Below, piece after piece: positions 33,559 to 41,277 of a DNA stretch of 64,000 nt (positions are counted from its first letter, which is position 1; each line of letters starts with the position of its first letter). The notes under the pieces were generated by a model, which did not search any database, had not been told where the DNA came from, and saw only the letters and a program-made list of their open reading frames with translations. Where the stretch lies: positions 3,100,001 through 3,164,000 of the forward strand of contig NZ_CP143889.1 of NCBI RefSeq assembly GCF_036417355.1. Reading direction: 5' to 3'. The position numbers and the translations under genes were made by a program. Origin of the DNA: Akkermansia sp. RCC_12PD. Lineage in GTDB: Bacteria > Verrucomicrobiota > Verrucomicrobiia > Verrucomicrobiales > Akkermansiaceae.

Positions 33559-35172
33559 TCAATAAAGCATCCCCCTCAAAACATCGGGGCGTTTATGCGG
33601 CCTCTTCTCCCTCTCCGGCACGCCGGCATGCCCGGAAACCAGCCCGTGGCTCACCGCCTCGGCAAACGTCCTGGCGGCATCCGCCCCATGGGAACACTCG
33701 TCATGCAGCGGCATCTCCCTCACGCACCCGTTGGAACCCGGCGGCAGGCTGCGGTAAAACTCCAAAGACCCCAGCCCGGAAATATACTTCTTCCCGTTAA
33801 TCTCCGGCCTCCTGCTGCAGCGTTCATGAAACGTGCAAAACCGCAGCATATTGCGCAGCGCATTAATCCCTGTCCACACATCGGACGTGCGCGGCACAAT
33901 CGCCGTGCGGAACCCCGCCTTCTGTAAAACGGACTCAAAAGACGTATTGGAAAAATCCCTCCTGGCCGCATCGTGTGGCAGCAGGTGCAGGGCAATCGGG
34001 CCATAATCCCTCTCCCTCATCCGTATCTGCCCCACATAAAAATCAACCGCCTGATTATTCCCGGCAATATAATCCAGCGCGTAATACTTCCCCCCAATCA
34101 CCTGCCACAGCCAAATTGCCGTGGAATCGCTCAACCCCAAATCCCAGGAAGCATAAATCGGAGCCACCTCATCCGCCTCAAACTCGGCGGCAACCCTCCC
34201 CTCGGCACGCAGGGCGGAAATCCACCTGCCGTAAATCGCCCCCTCCACGGACGTTTGAAGAGCCTCTTCGGGCACCGTGGGAAACTCCTGCTTCACCTCC
34301 GGCCCGTTGGCCCTGTACTGGGTCGCGTACCACGCCTTCTGCCCCTCGGTCAGCTCAATCCCGTAGCGCTTCTTCAAATCGGCAAAATACTCCACCAAAA
34401 AATCATCCAGCCTCGGCTCCACTCCCTCCAGGCAATACTCCTTGTGCCGGATCCATGAAAAAAAGAAAAACCTGAAATCCAGACTGGAAAGAGGCTTGCC
34501 CACCATCTCCATGGCCTGCTCCATCAGCTGGTAGGCCAGCCCGGCCTTGCCCCCCTCGTGGGTGGACTCCATCACCACCACGCTATTCTTCCCGACGGCA
34601 TTCAAAGCCCCCGTCCGGATCTTCTTCGCCCGGGCCGGATCATGTAAAGCTGTGTAGGAAAACTCGGAAATGTGGAGAAATTGAAGGGTGGAACCGCGCA
34701 GGTTCGTACCCACATCCACGGAGCCGTTCGTGGACCAGGCCATGCGCTGGGTCCGGCTCTCCACCAGCGGGCAGCTCTCCTTAATCTTCTTTCCCAAGGC
34801 AGCAAGAGCCCGGTCCTCCATCGTCGGACTCTCCGGCAAAAAATCCAGATGCTCGTAGGCAAAAGCAATCTTGCGCAGCTTCGCCTGTCCGTCGGGCAAA
34901 GTCTTATCAATAATCCCGCAATGCTGGTTCTGCCCGAACAGGCACAAATCCAGCATATAAATCGCGCAAAACGTGGAAATCCCCAACTGTCGCACCTTCA
35001 GGACAGTATTGCGGTACCAGAGATTATTGTACAAATCCTGCTGCGCCCAATTCGGGCGGAAACGCACCATGCGGCCATCCTTATCCTCAATCCAGTAAAG
35101 ATGATTCAGCCGCCACCAGCGATCGGCCAGCAGCTCCTTCCAATCCGGTCTTGTATCCGCAGGCTCCGTCAT
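33559..35172 (-). CDS. Terminase large subunit
   Basis: A 537-residue packaging motor. The N-terminal ATPase has LKVRQLGIST in the Walker A position (residues about 58 to 67), a variant form used by several terminases, and SVVVMESTHEGGKAGLAY in the Walker B/coupling region near 200. The C-terminal nuclease starts at about 340 (YASWDLGLSDSTAIWLWQVI), with further acidic positions and SDVWTGINALRNMLRF. It overlaps the tail nozzle gene by four bases and so is translated with it, an unusual gene order. The small subunit is at 6024-6521. Confidence 0.88.
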   Translation of the reverse strand: MTEPADTRPDWKELLADRWWRLNHLYWIEDKDGRMVRFRPNWAQQDLYNNLWYRNTVLKVRQLGISTFCAIYMLDLCLFGQNQHCGIIDKTLPDGQAKLRKIAFAYEHLDFLPESPTMEDRALAALGKKIKESCPLVESRTQRMAWSTNGSVDVGTNLRGSTLQFLHISEFSYTALHDPARAKKIRTGALNAVGKNSVVVMESTHEGGKAGLAYQLMEQAMEMVGKPLSSLDFRFFFFSWIRHKEYCLEGVEPRLDDFLVEYFADLKKRYGIELTEGQKAWYATQYRANGPEVKQEFPTVPEEALQTSVEGAIYGRWISALRAEGRVAAEFEADEVAPIYASWDLGLSDSTAIWLWQVIGGKYYALDYIAGNNQAVDFYVGQIRMRERDYGPIALHLLPHDAARRDFSNTSFESVLQKAGFRTAIVPRTSDVWTGINALRNMLRFCTFHERCSRRPEINGKKYISGLGSLEFYRSLPPGSNGCVREMPLHDECSHGADAARTFAEAVSHGLVSGHAGVPEREKRPHKRPDVLRGMLY

Positions 35173-38100
35173 AGCACATCAACAGCTAAAAACTCAAGAG
35201 GACGGTCCCCGGAAACCCGGATGCCAAACCGTGCGCCGCGGCTCCAGCGGGAACCGGTCAGCACCTCGTGCCATCCACGCTCCATCATCCGTGTCTTGCC
35301 CAGCCTGTCCCAGGCGGCGCCATCATTGGAAACCTCCACCCCGGACGGATCCGTATCGGAAGCAAAAAACACGCGCACAGATGCGGCCTGCCTATCCTTG
35401 CCCAAACTCTCCACCACATCCAGCTCATTAGTCACCACGGTGGACGTAAACTCCCATGCTCCGGCATCCACAAACGGACCGTCCGGATCAAACACCTCGA
35501 TAAACCGGCCGTCCTCGCGCTCCACCACTACAAACAGCAAATCATCACTGTTCCCATTGGGAAGCACCACGGCATTGGACATCCTCCCTTCCGTTCTGTG
35601 CCGGTGCCACGCGTGAACCTGATGCATGGAATTGTAGGTCATCAAAGCCATCGTGCCGTCCGCCAGGGTCATCACGGCGCGCGGATGGGGCTTCCTCATA
35701 AAATCGCCGGAAGTCACTCCACCTCCCTGGGCCAGCACATGATCGGCAAACACGGTCAAGTCACGGGAAACAAAGCCGTCCGTCTCATAATCATACCCGA
35801 ACTGATAAGCCCTCCCTCCGCCGCGCTCCACATACAGCACCTTATCGGTTGCCATCAGGGCCGGCACATCGGAAGACCCCACAAACCCGTGACTATCCGC
35901 CCTGGCATTCTCATGCGTCATCACCCCCTGGCCGCCGGAAACCACCCACTCCGCGTCCGCCGTCCCCAGCAGCAAGCGGGAACTCTGGGCCATCAGCCAG
36001 CAAACCCGGTTCTGTGTCGTCGTGGAAAGCGTCAGGGCCAGCGCGGAATCATCCTGCTTGCCCACCTCAAAACTATTAAGATCATCCGTCTTGCTCAACC
36101 ACACCGTCTGCGGCTGGGCCTGCGTGGCGGCCAGCACCAACCGCTGCTGAAACACATCCACCAGGGACGGAAACCCATACACGCCCCGGAACGCGGCAAA
36201 ACTCCACATCAGCGACTCCCCGGACGGCGGTACCCCCTCCGGAATCACGGAAACATTATCCCACAGCGAATACTCCGCGGAAGCAACCAACTCGGAAACC
36301 TCCGCCTCGAAGTGTCCAGTACAGGCCGGAATAGATGCAGAGGCGGAAGCCCACTGCACGACATTTGCCGGAAACCCCAGGGGAACATAAATCAAATAAT
36401 GGCCGTCCGCCGGCGCTCTCCATGTTCCCGACATGGTGTAATACGCTATATCCCCCTCCTTGTTGGCCTGGAACCAGTACTTATACACACCGACGCCGGC
36501 AGGCAGCTCATTGCGCGTGCCGGCGTAGTTATCAATATGCCCTTTCAGTGAGACGACAGTACCGGCAGGCAAAAACCTCGTCAGCCACCGGGTCCCAGTC
36601 TGCTGGGAGGTCTTGGCGCTGAAACTCTCGGCGGCCTGGGCCCACTCGATGCGGACGGTCTGCCCCTGGGCAATATCATCCGTTGTCAATCCCGTGGGCT
36701 TGATAATCAGATTATCGCCATCTACCAACCCCTCGCACTCGATTGTCTTGCGTACTCCATCAATCACCAGTGCCTTGATCGCGGGAACGCCATATGTGGA
36801 AAAATGAGCCTTGGCCGTGGGGGAAAGGGGCAGCGTAAAGCGCAGCACGTCGCAGGTGGACAAGGCGGCCGGACTCGGCGCATCCTCCTGGACATCCGGC
36901 TTGACCACGGCGGAAGCCACGCCTGAAATCTCCGCCTGACACTCGGTGGCCTCAAGCGTGCTGCCGTTGTTGGCAACAATATACAGTGTATAAAATCCGC
37001 TGGAAGGAGTGGTATAAATATCCGTCCTGCTCTCCCAAGTCGTCGTGTATTGTACATCGGCGGAAGAAAAAGCAGTCAGCCTTACCACAGCGCCCCGGCC
37101 CCGTCCAAAATTCGCGCCCAGGTTAACATCGAACTTGGCCCCTGCAGGAAGATAAACCGTCTTCATCCCCCGGAAATCCAGCCCGAAAATCCTCCCCGTC
37201 TTCCTGGGCTCGGTCCAGGCAAACCGGACTGTCTGCCCGTCGGCCAGGGCATCGGCAGCCAAACCTTTGGGCGTCACGTCGATGCCCGATTTGCCCAGTG
37301 TCAGCACGGCGGAGGCCCCCACCTGCTCCACATCATCCACCCACACGCGGCTTGCCTTGATGGATGAAACCGTATTAGTCAGGAAATGCCGCAGCGTAGC
37401 CGTGGCGGGAATCGTAAACCGCTGAACCGTGGCAGGCCGTCCGCCGGAACGCAGCTGTAGCACCACATCCTTGCGGTAGGCATCCACCACCAGCTTATTG
37501 CCGCAGGAATCAGGAGGAAACCCGTTGGAAGGATCCGTGGATGACCCCAGCTTGGACTCATAAAGCATCAGCCGTAAATAACACTCCTCTTCGCTCTCGT
37601 CCCCGGTAATCTGCATGTTGGATGCTGCATCAATACGCGAAGTAGAAGTACCCAGCAACTGCCAATCATCTCCGGGATAGCGGCGCTCCACAGCGTAGGT
37701 ACCATACCATTCCTTGTTGCACCAGAACTTCCAGGTACCCTTGCAGGTAATCGTATTGGAATGGCAAACAACCCCCTTGTGGAAAAAATCAGGATAATCC
37801 GCCGGTGACGTGAGACCGTCCACGAAATCCGCCGCACCATTGAAATCCTTGTCACAGGACCACCAGGACCAATAACTCCCCTCATTCACGCACAGCTTCT
37901 TTCCGGCGGCATAAGTCGATGCCGCAGTAAACGCCTTGGCAATCACCCAGCCCTGGCGGATCACAGCACCCGTACTATACCCGGTCTGCTGGGGTACCGT
38001 CACCTGAACGCGCATCACGTCCCCTTCGTTGGTGGCCGCGTCAGGATCCTCGGAATGCTCCCCGAAGGAAAGCCTGTAGCAGCCATCGTCCAGCGTCAGC

Positions 38101-38570
38101 CGGACCGGGAACTCGCGGTACTCCTCGTAGCGCCAGGGACGGGCCTTAAACTCATAGGGAGCCAGGGAAAACGTGCCGTCATCATCTCGTTTGAGCACCA
38201 TCAACTCGTGCGTGGGGCAGGCCAAAAACAGCATCGAATTCACCTGCTTGTGCCGCAACCGGGAAACATCCCCCGCTGCCCAAACGGAAGGCAGGGAAGC
38301 CACCACATCGCCATCAACGGACAACACGCGCAGCAGCGCGGGGCTCACCTCAACCAGAAACCGGTCAGCCGTCGAATACACATAGGGAACCATCACGGAC
38401 CCCTCCAGGGCGGCAATCACCCTCTTCATCCCGTGCCTGCGGGCAACTCCACCCGTTTGGGAAACATCCACATTCTCCAGCACGGACGCCCCCCGATGGT
38501 ACACGTCCAGGTCAGGCCGCCCACCAATGCCGGGTGACACCTCGCCCCCATTAAAAGAAATCCTCTTCAT
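35169..38570 (-). CDS. Tail nozzle / tail tubular protein B-like (T7 gp12-like)
   Basis: A 1,133-residue protein. The N-terminus MKRISFNGGEVSPGIGGRPD, then GASVLENVDVSQTGGVARRH, is the family signature of nozzle proteins (FNGGE-SPGL-x-GR, NG-x2-GG-x-RR). The C-terminal third returns to typical nozzle sequence (SLMWSFAAFRGVYGFPSLVD, QRLVLAATQAQPQTVWLSKT, LLLGTADAEWVVSGG). The middle (about 170 to 760) is a large insertion of beta-rich domains, two of them related to each other (FTIPATATLRHFLTN and FTLPLSPTAKAHFST). It follows a terminator and a late motif, so it starts a transcription unit. Confidence 0.82.
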   Translation of the reverse strand: MKRISFNGGEVSPGIGGRPDLDVYHRGASVLENVDVSQTGGVARRHGMKRVIAALEGSVMVPYVYSTADRFLVEVSPALLRVLSVDGDVVASLPSVWAAGDVSRLRHKQVNSMLFLACPTHELMVLKRDDDGTFSLAPYEFKARPWRYEEYREFPVRLTLDDGCYRLSFGEHSEDPDAATNEGDVMRVQVTVPQQTGYSTGAVIRQGWVIAKAFTAASTYAAGKKLCVNEGSYWSWWSCDKDFNGAADFVDGLTSPADYPDFFHKGVVCHSNTITCKGTWKFWCNKEWYGTYAVERRYPGDDWQLLGTSTSRIDAASNMQITGDESEEECYLRLMLYESKLGSSTDPSNGFPPDSCGNKLVVDAYRKDVVLQLRSGGRPATVQRFTIPATATLRHFLTNTVSSIKASRVWVDDVEQVGASAVLTLGKSGIDVTPKGLAADALADGQTVRFAWTEPRKTGRIFGLDFRGMKTVYLPAGAKFDVNLGANFGRGRGAVVRLTAFSSADVQYTTTWESRTDIYTTPSSGFYTLYIVANNGSTLEATECQAEISGVASAVVKPDVQEDAPSPAALSTCDVLRFTLPLSPTAKAHFSTYGVPAIKALVIDGVRKTIECEGLVDGDNLIIKPTGLTTDDIAQGQTVRIEWAQAAESFSAKTSQQTGTRWLTRFLPAGTVVSLKGHIDNYAGTRNELPAGVGVYKYWFQANKEGDIAYYTMSGTWRAPADGHYLIYVPLGFPANVVQWASASASIPACTGHFEAEVSELVASAEYSLWDNVSVIPEGVPPSGESLMWSFAAFRGVYGFPSLVDVFQQRLVLAATQAQPQTVWLSKTDDLNSFEVGKQDDSALALTLSTTTQNRVCWLMAQSSRLLLGTADAEWVVSGGQGVMTHENARADSHGFVGSSDVPALMATDKVLYVERGGGRAYQFGYDYETDGFVSRDLTVFADHVLAQGGGVTSGDFMRKPHPRAVMTLADGTMALMTYNSMHQVHAWHRHRTEGRMSNAVVLPNGNSDDLLFVVVEREDGRFIEVFDPDGPFVDAGAWEFTSTVVTNELDVVESLGKDRQAASVRVFFASDTDPSGVEVSNDGAAWDRLGKTRMMERGWHEVLTGSRWSRGARFGIRVSGDRPLEFLAVDVL

Positions 38571-38606
38571 TTGCTTTCAACTATAAATGGAGCGCGGGAA
38601 CGGGCG

Positions 38607-38637
38607 CAAGTTGGCGAGTGTCACTACTTCTTGCCGG
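38607..38637 (-). promoter_or_regulatory. Conserved late-gene motif, copy 4 (tail nozzle)
   Basis: GGCAAGAAGTAGTGACACTC then GCCAACTTG on the minus strand, ending 36 nt before the nozzle start. It lies directly downstream of an intrinsic terminator (38645-38679). This arrangement suits a promoter, because the gene would otherwise not be transcribed. Confidence 0.75.
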
Positions 38638-38644
38638 GCGGCCG

Positions 38645-38679
38645 TAAAAAAAGGGCCGCCCCATGCAAGGACGGCCCTA
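38645..38679 (-). terminator. Intrinsic terminator after the decoration-like gene
   Basis: AGGGCCG and CGGCCCT arms, with a loop containing CCCATGCAAGG, followed on the minus strand by seven T residues. It should end transcripts from the capsid gene. Confidence 0.88.
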
Positions 38680-38700
38680 TGGACAAACCAACGAAAAAAA

Positions 38701-39156
38701 CTACTGGATTCCGTAGGCAATGGAAAAAACAAGCTTCTTGCCGGCAGTAACCGCAGGTGTACCGCCTACCTTGGCATAAAGCATCGTCGTGGAATCCATC
38801 GGCTTGATGGAAACCGCCTGGGAGCCTTTGGCCAGCTGGTACGTACCGGCGGCTGTCACAGTCAGAGAAGCGGAATAGGCGTCCGCCGCATCCTGCGTGC
38901 CTACGGTCAGCTGCAGCGTCCCCACGCCTTCGGAAGCAATGTAGGAAAGCTGGGGCAAAACACGGGCTCCGCACGGAACATTGCAAATGGCGATCAAATC
39001 GCCGGCCGCCACGGAAGCGGGCATCGTAAACTCCGCCGTAGCCACATGGACTCCGGCTCCGGTATGAATAGCCGCAAGCTGCGGAACAGTAGCCAGACCG
39101 GTACGGTCCGCCAGGGCGATTTGCTTTTCAGCGATATTTGTTTTAAGTGTTGCCAT
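38701..39156 (-). CDS. Small head protein, probable capsid decoration protein
   Basis: A 151-residue Ala/Thr/Val-rich beta protein starting MATLKTNIAEKQIALADRTG. It lies 27 bp after the capsid gene and before a terminator, the usual place of a decoration or head-fibre protein. The strand-rich sequence (VHVATAEFTMPASVAAGDLI, TLQLTVGTQDAADAYSASLT) fits a jelly-roll or Ig-like fold. No catalytic motif is present. The function is inferred from context. Confidence 0.6.
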   Translation of the reverse strand: MATLKTNIAEKQIALADRTGLATVPQLAAIHTGAGVHVATAEFTMPASVAAGDLIAICNVPCGARVLPQLSYIASEGVGTLQLTVGTQDAADAYSASLTVTAAGTYQLAKGSQAVSIKPMDSTTMLYAKVGGTPAVTAGKKLVFSIAYGIQ

Positions 39157-39183
39157 GATAATTCAATAATGGGTTAGGGGTTC

Positions 39184-40152
39184 TTAGGACAAGGGCTTGC
39201 ACTTGATCTGTACGAAAGCCTCTTCACGCATGCGGGTGGAACCCATAATCGTCTTGAGGCCGATCTGGATGGTATCTTCTTTGTCGGTGCGCTTCTCCAC
39301 CGTCACCTTGCTCTGCTTCCAGGAACCGAAATACAGGGAATTCTTCATCCACATCGGACAAATAATATTCCCGCTCTCATCCAGGGGCAAATTCGGCGAA
39401 ACAACAAACTGAATACCCATGACAGGATCCAGCGCTCCATTAGTCTTGCGCAGGGAGGCAAACCCGAAATCCGCCTTCTGCAGGCGCTCGTCATTAATCA
39501 AAGCCTCACGCATGCGGGGAGTAATCGCGCAGCACACCTGATCTCCGTAAGCATTGGAAGCATCATCCAAAATGCCGGCCTCCTGCAAAAGCGTAATGCC
39601 GCGGTTAAGCTTCTCGATAGTCATCGGGCAATCCTTGGCCGTGCCGCCTGTATGGTCAACCGGAACAACATTGGAAGCAAGAAGCTCCAGCTGGTCCATG
39701 CCGTCATTGCCGGCAAACGCCGTGCCGAAAATGCCGCCCTTGGAAGGAACGTAAACGCCGCCCTGCTTGCGCAACCCAAACAGAACATCGTCCATCTTGC
39801 GGGCTGCCGCATACTTCAGGGCATTAATCGTCTGCGTAACGGGAGCATCCAGCCCGTGAAGGAAAATATCATCGTCCTCATCGTAGCCCAGGTGCTTGGA
39901 AAAACTCACCGGAAGCATCCGGCGCTTGAAATAATTAAGCTCATCCAGAACAATATCCTGCATGCGCCCGCGCTTCTCTTCCAACTCCGTGGCGCCCACG
40001 AAATTGAACTCCATAAGCTTGCCGGTCAGGCCGGACTTAACCACACAAAAGCGTTCCAGGCGGGAAGTCGCCTGCTGAACCTGCTCCTGCCACTGGTTAT
40101 CGTAAGTCTCCTGATAAAGATCGGAGATGGGAAGGGTATAATTACTTGGCAT
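39184..40152 (-). CDS. Major capsid protein
   Basis: A 322-residue protein starting MPSNYTLPISDLYQETYDNQ. The sequence has an N-terminal arm, then a HK97-fold-like core (FVGATELEEKRGRMQDIVLD, RRMLPVSFSKHLGYDEDDDI, INALKYAAARKMDDVLFGLR) and a C-terminal strand region ending FVQIKCKPLS. Its position at the head of the structural operon and the following decoration gene support the call. A GGAGG stands one base before the ATG, within a CCTCC/GGAGG inverted repeat. A late motif copy ends 32 nt upstream. No scaffold gene is visible next to it. Confidence 0.8.
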   Translation of the reverse strand: MPSNYTLPISDLYQETYDNQWQEQVQQATSRLERFCVVKSGLTGKLMEFNFVGATELEEKRGRMQDIVLDELNYFKRRMLPVSFSKHLGYDEDDDIFLHGLDAPVTQTINALKYAAARKMDDVLFGLRKQGGVYVPSKGGIFGTAFAGNDGMDQLELLASNVVPVDHTGGTAKDCPMTIEKLNRGITLLQEAGILDDASNAYGDQVCCAITPRMREALINDERLQKADFGFASLRKTNGALDPVMGIQFVVSPNLPLDESGNIICPMWMKNSLYFGSWKQSKVTVEKRTDKEDTIQIGLKTIMGSTRMREEAFVQIKCKPLS

Positions 40153-40184
40153 GCCTCCTTCATGGAGGAACCCCGGAAAAATCT

Positions 40185-40200
40185 CAAGTTGGCGAGTGTC
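40185..40200 (-). promoter_or_regulatory. Conserved late-gene motif, copy 5 (capsid), truncated on its upstream side
   Basis: TGACACTCGCCAACTTG on the minus strand ends 32 nt before the capsid start. The GGCAAGAAGTAG part of the other copies is missing. The sequence changes abruptly at about 40200, which may be the prophage edge. Confidence 0.65.
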
Positions 40201-40429
40201 AATTCAGTTGCAGATTTGACAATTCACACATCAATCACTGTCATACAGGCGTTACAAAAACGTTACAGAACAAAGTAAATTGCTTACATAAAATTAATTA
40301 AAACCCACTCTCTCCGCCAGTTTGTTTTCCCATGTAAAGAGATAGGGTATCCCTGGGTATAGGACAACGCCTCCCCCGGAAGCCTGTTCCGGAGAAATGC
40401 ATTCCGACACCCAATTTTGCGTTATGGAC
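40201..40429. other. Gene-free junction between prophage and glycan locus
   Basis: No convincing ORF, tRNA or integrase is present. It has an AT-rich part (40240-40310) with GTTACAAAAACGTTACAG, and a small inverted repeat CCGGAA-GCCTG-TTCCGG (40375-40391) that could end the glycan operon, although no T run follows. It is the expected place of one attachment site. Confidence 0.45.
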
Positions 40430-41239
40430 TTAATTCAGGGACAGATCCACATACGAACTGTTTGCCTTCTGAAGCAACGGAAGGATATGAGTCCGGAAAC
40501 GATTCACCAAATCAGGATTTTGAGAAAGAGGTGTGATTTCATTTTCCTGAAAGTCCCGGATAACGTTTCCGTATCTGGCTTTTCTCATGAAGTGCATCCA
40601 GCAGGTATTAGAATAGGGTCTTATCCAGGGGTGACGGGTTATATCCACTTCATAAGGCGCGGCAATTCCATAACGGGGCAAATTGTTCATGCCACAAATA
40701 AATGAATCTCCTCCTCCATTTCCCGGTCGCGGCCCATAAATCATTAACCTTTTCTGGAAAACCAAAGTATTATGCCCCCGGATAGAAACACAATCATCCG
40801 GTTTGCCTATCATTTGGTATGCAGCTTCCAATTCCTGTGTAAAATAAATTTGATCAGCATCAACTTTGCCGACACAGAATGATTTCCCCGCATAGAGATT
40901 ACCAATGAAATCCATTCCGAAATTCAAGTAGGTGTCAATTCTGTTTTCTTTGGGAAGAGCCCTTAAATCATCAACTGAATGAGGAGGAACCACATGATGC
41001 GGATAATGAAGAAAACTCAGGCGACACTCATATTTATCTTCAATATACTGTTTCCATTCTTCCATGAGCTCAATAGTGCGGTCCTCCGTATCCGACCAAA
41101 GAATAACGACATGATCCAGAACGGGAGCTACGCTTAAAAGACAGGGAATAACAGTATTTTCTTCATTAAGAATACGGAGAAAGCCTACCCGTTCCAAATA
41201 TCCTTTCGAGGAACCCGTTTCTTGTACGCCAGATTGCAT
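40430..41239 (-). CDS. Putative glycosyltransferase (GT-A-like, family unclear)
   Basis: 269 residues. The sequence begins with a GT2-like start (LRILNEENTVIPCLLSVAPV, DHVVILWSDTEDRTIELMEE) and has KVDADQIYF, a D-x-D-type motif, at about 131 to 139. VSIRGHNTLVFQKRLMIYGP and GGGDSFICGMN follow in the acceptor half. No membrane segment is seen. It is the last gene of the glycan operon and ends about 230 bp from the prophage edge. The fold is likely, the donor unknown. Confidence 0.6.
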   Translation of the reverse strand: MQSGVQETGSSKGYLERVGFLRILNEENTVIPCLLSVAPVLDHVVILWSDTEDRTIELMEEWKQYIEDKYECRLSFLHYPHHVVPPHSVDDLRALPKENRIDTYLNFGMDFIGNLYAGKSFCVGKVDADQIYFTQELEAAYQMIGKPDDCVSIRGHNTLVFQKRLMIYGPRPGNGGGDSFICGMNNLPRYGIAAPYEVDITRHPWIRPYSNTCWMHFMRKARYGNVIRDFQENEITPLSQNPDLVNRFRTHILPLLQKANSSYVDLSLN

Positions 41240-41277
41240 TTTAACTTCAATAGTTTTTAAACATTAATGATATTATC

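Noticed and set aside
33522-33578. A six-codon ORF (MDSGKK) ending in the late motif before tail tube A, similar to the SGKK end of the small terminase
   Set aside because: The similarity is explained by the shared DNA motif (GGCAAGAAGTAG), not by a coding relation.
40201-40429. Integrase gene or tRNA attachment site at the right prophage edge
   Set aside because: No ORF with tyrosine or serine recombinase motifs and no tRNA 3' end is present; the integrase, if any, must be left of the window.
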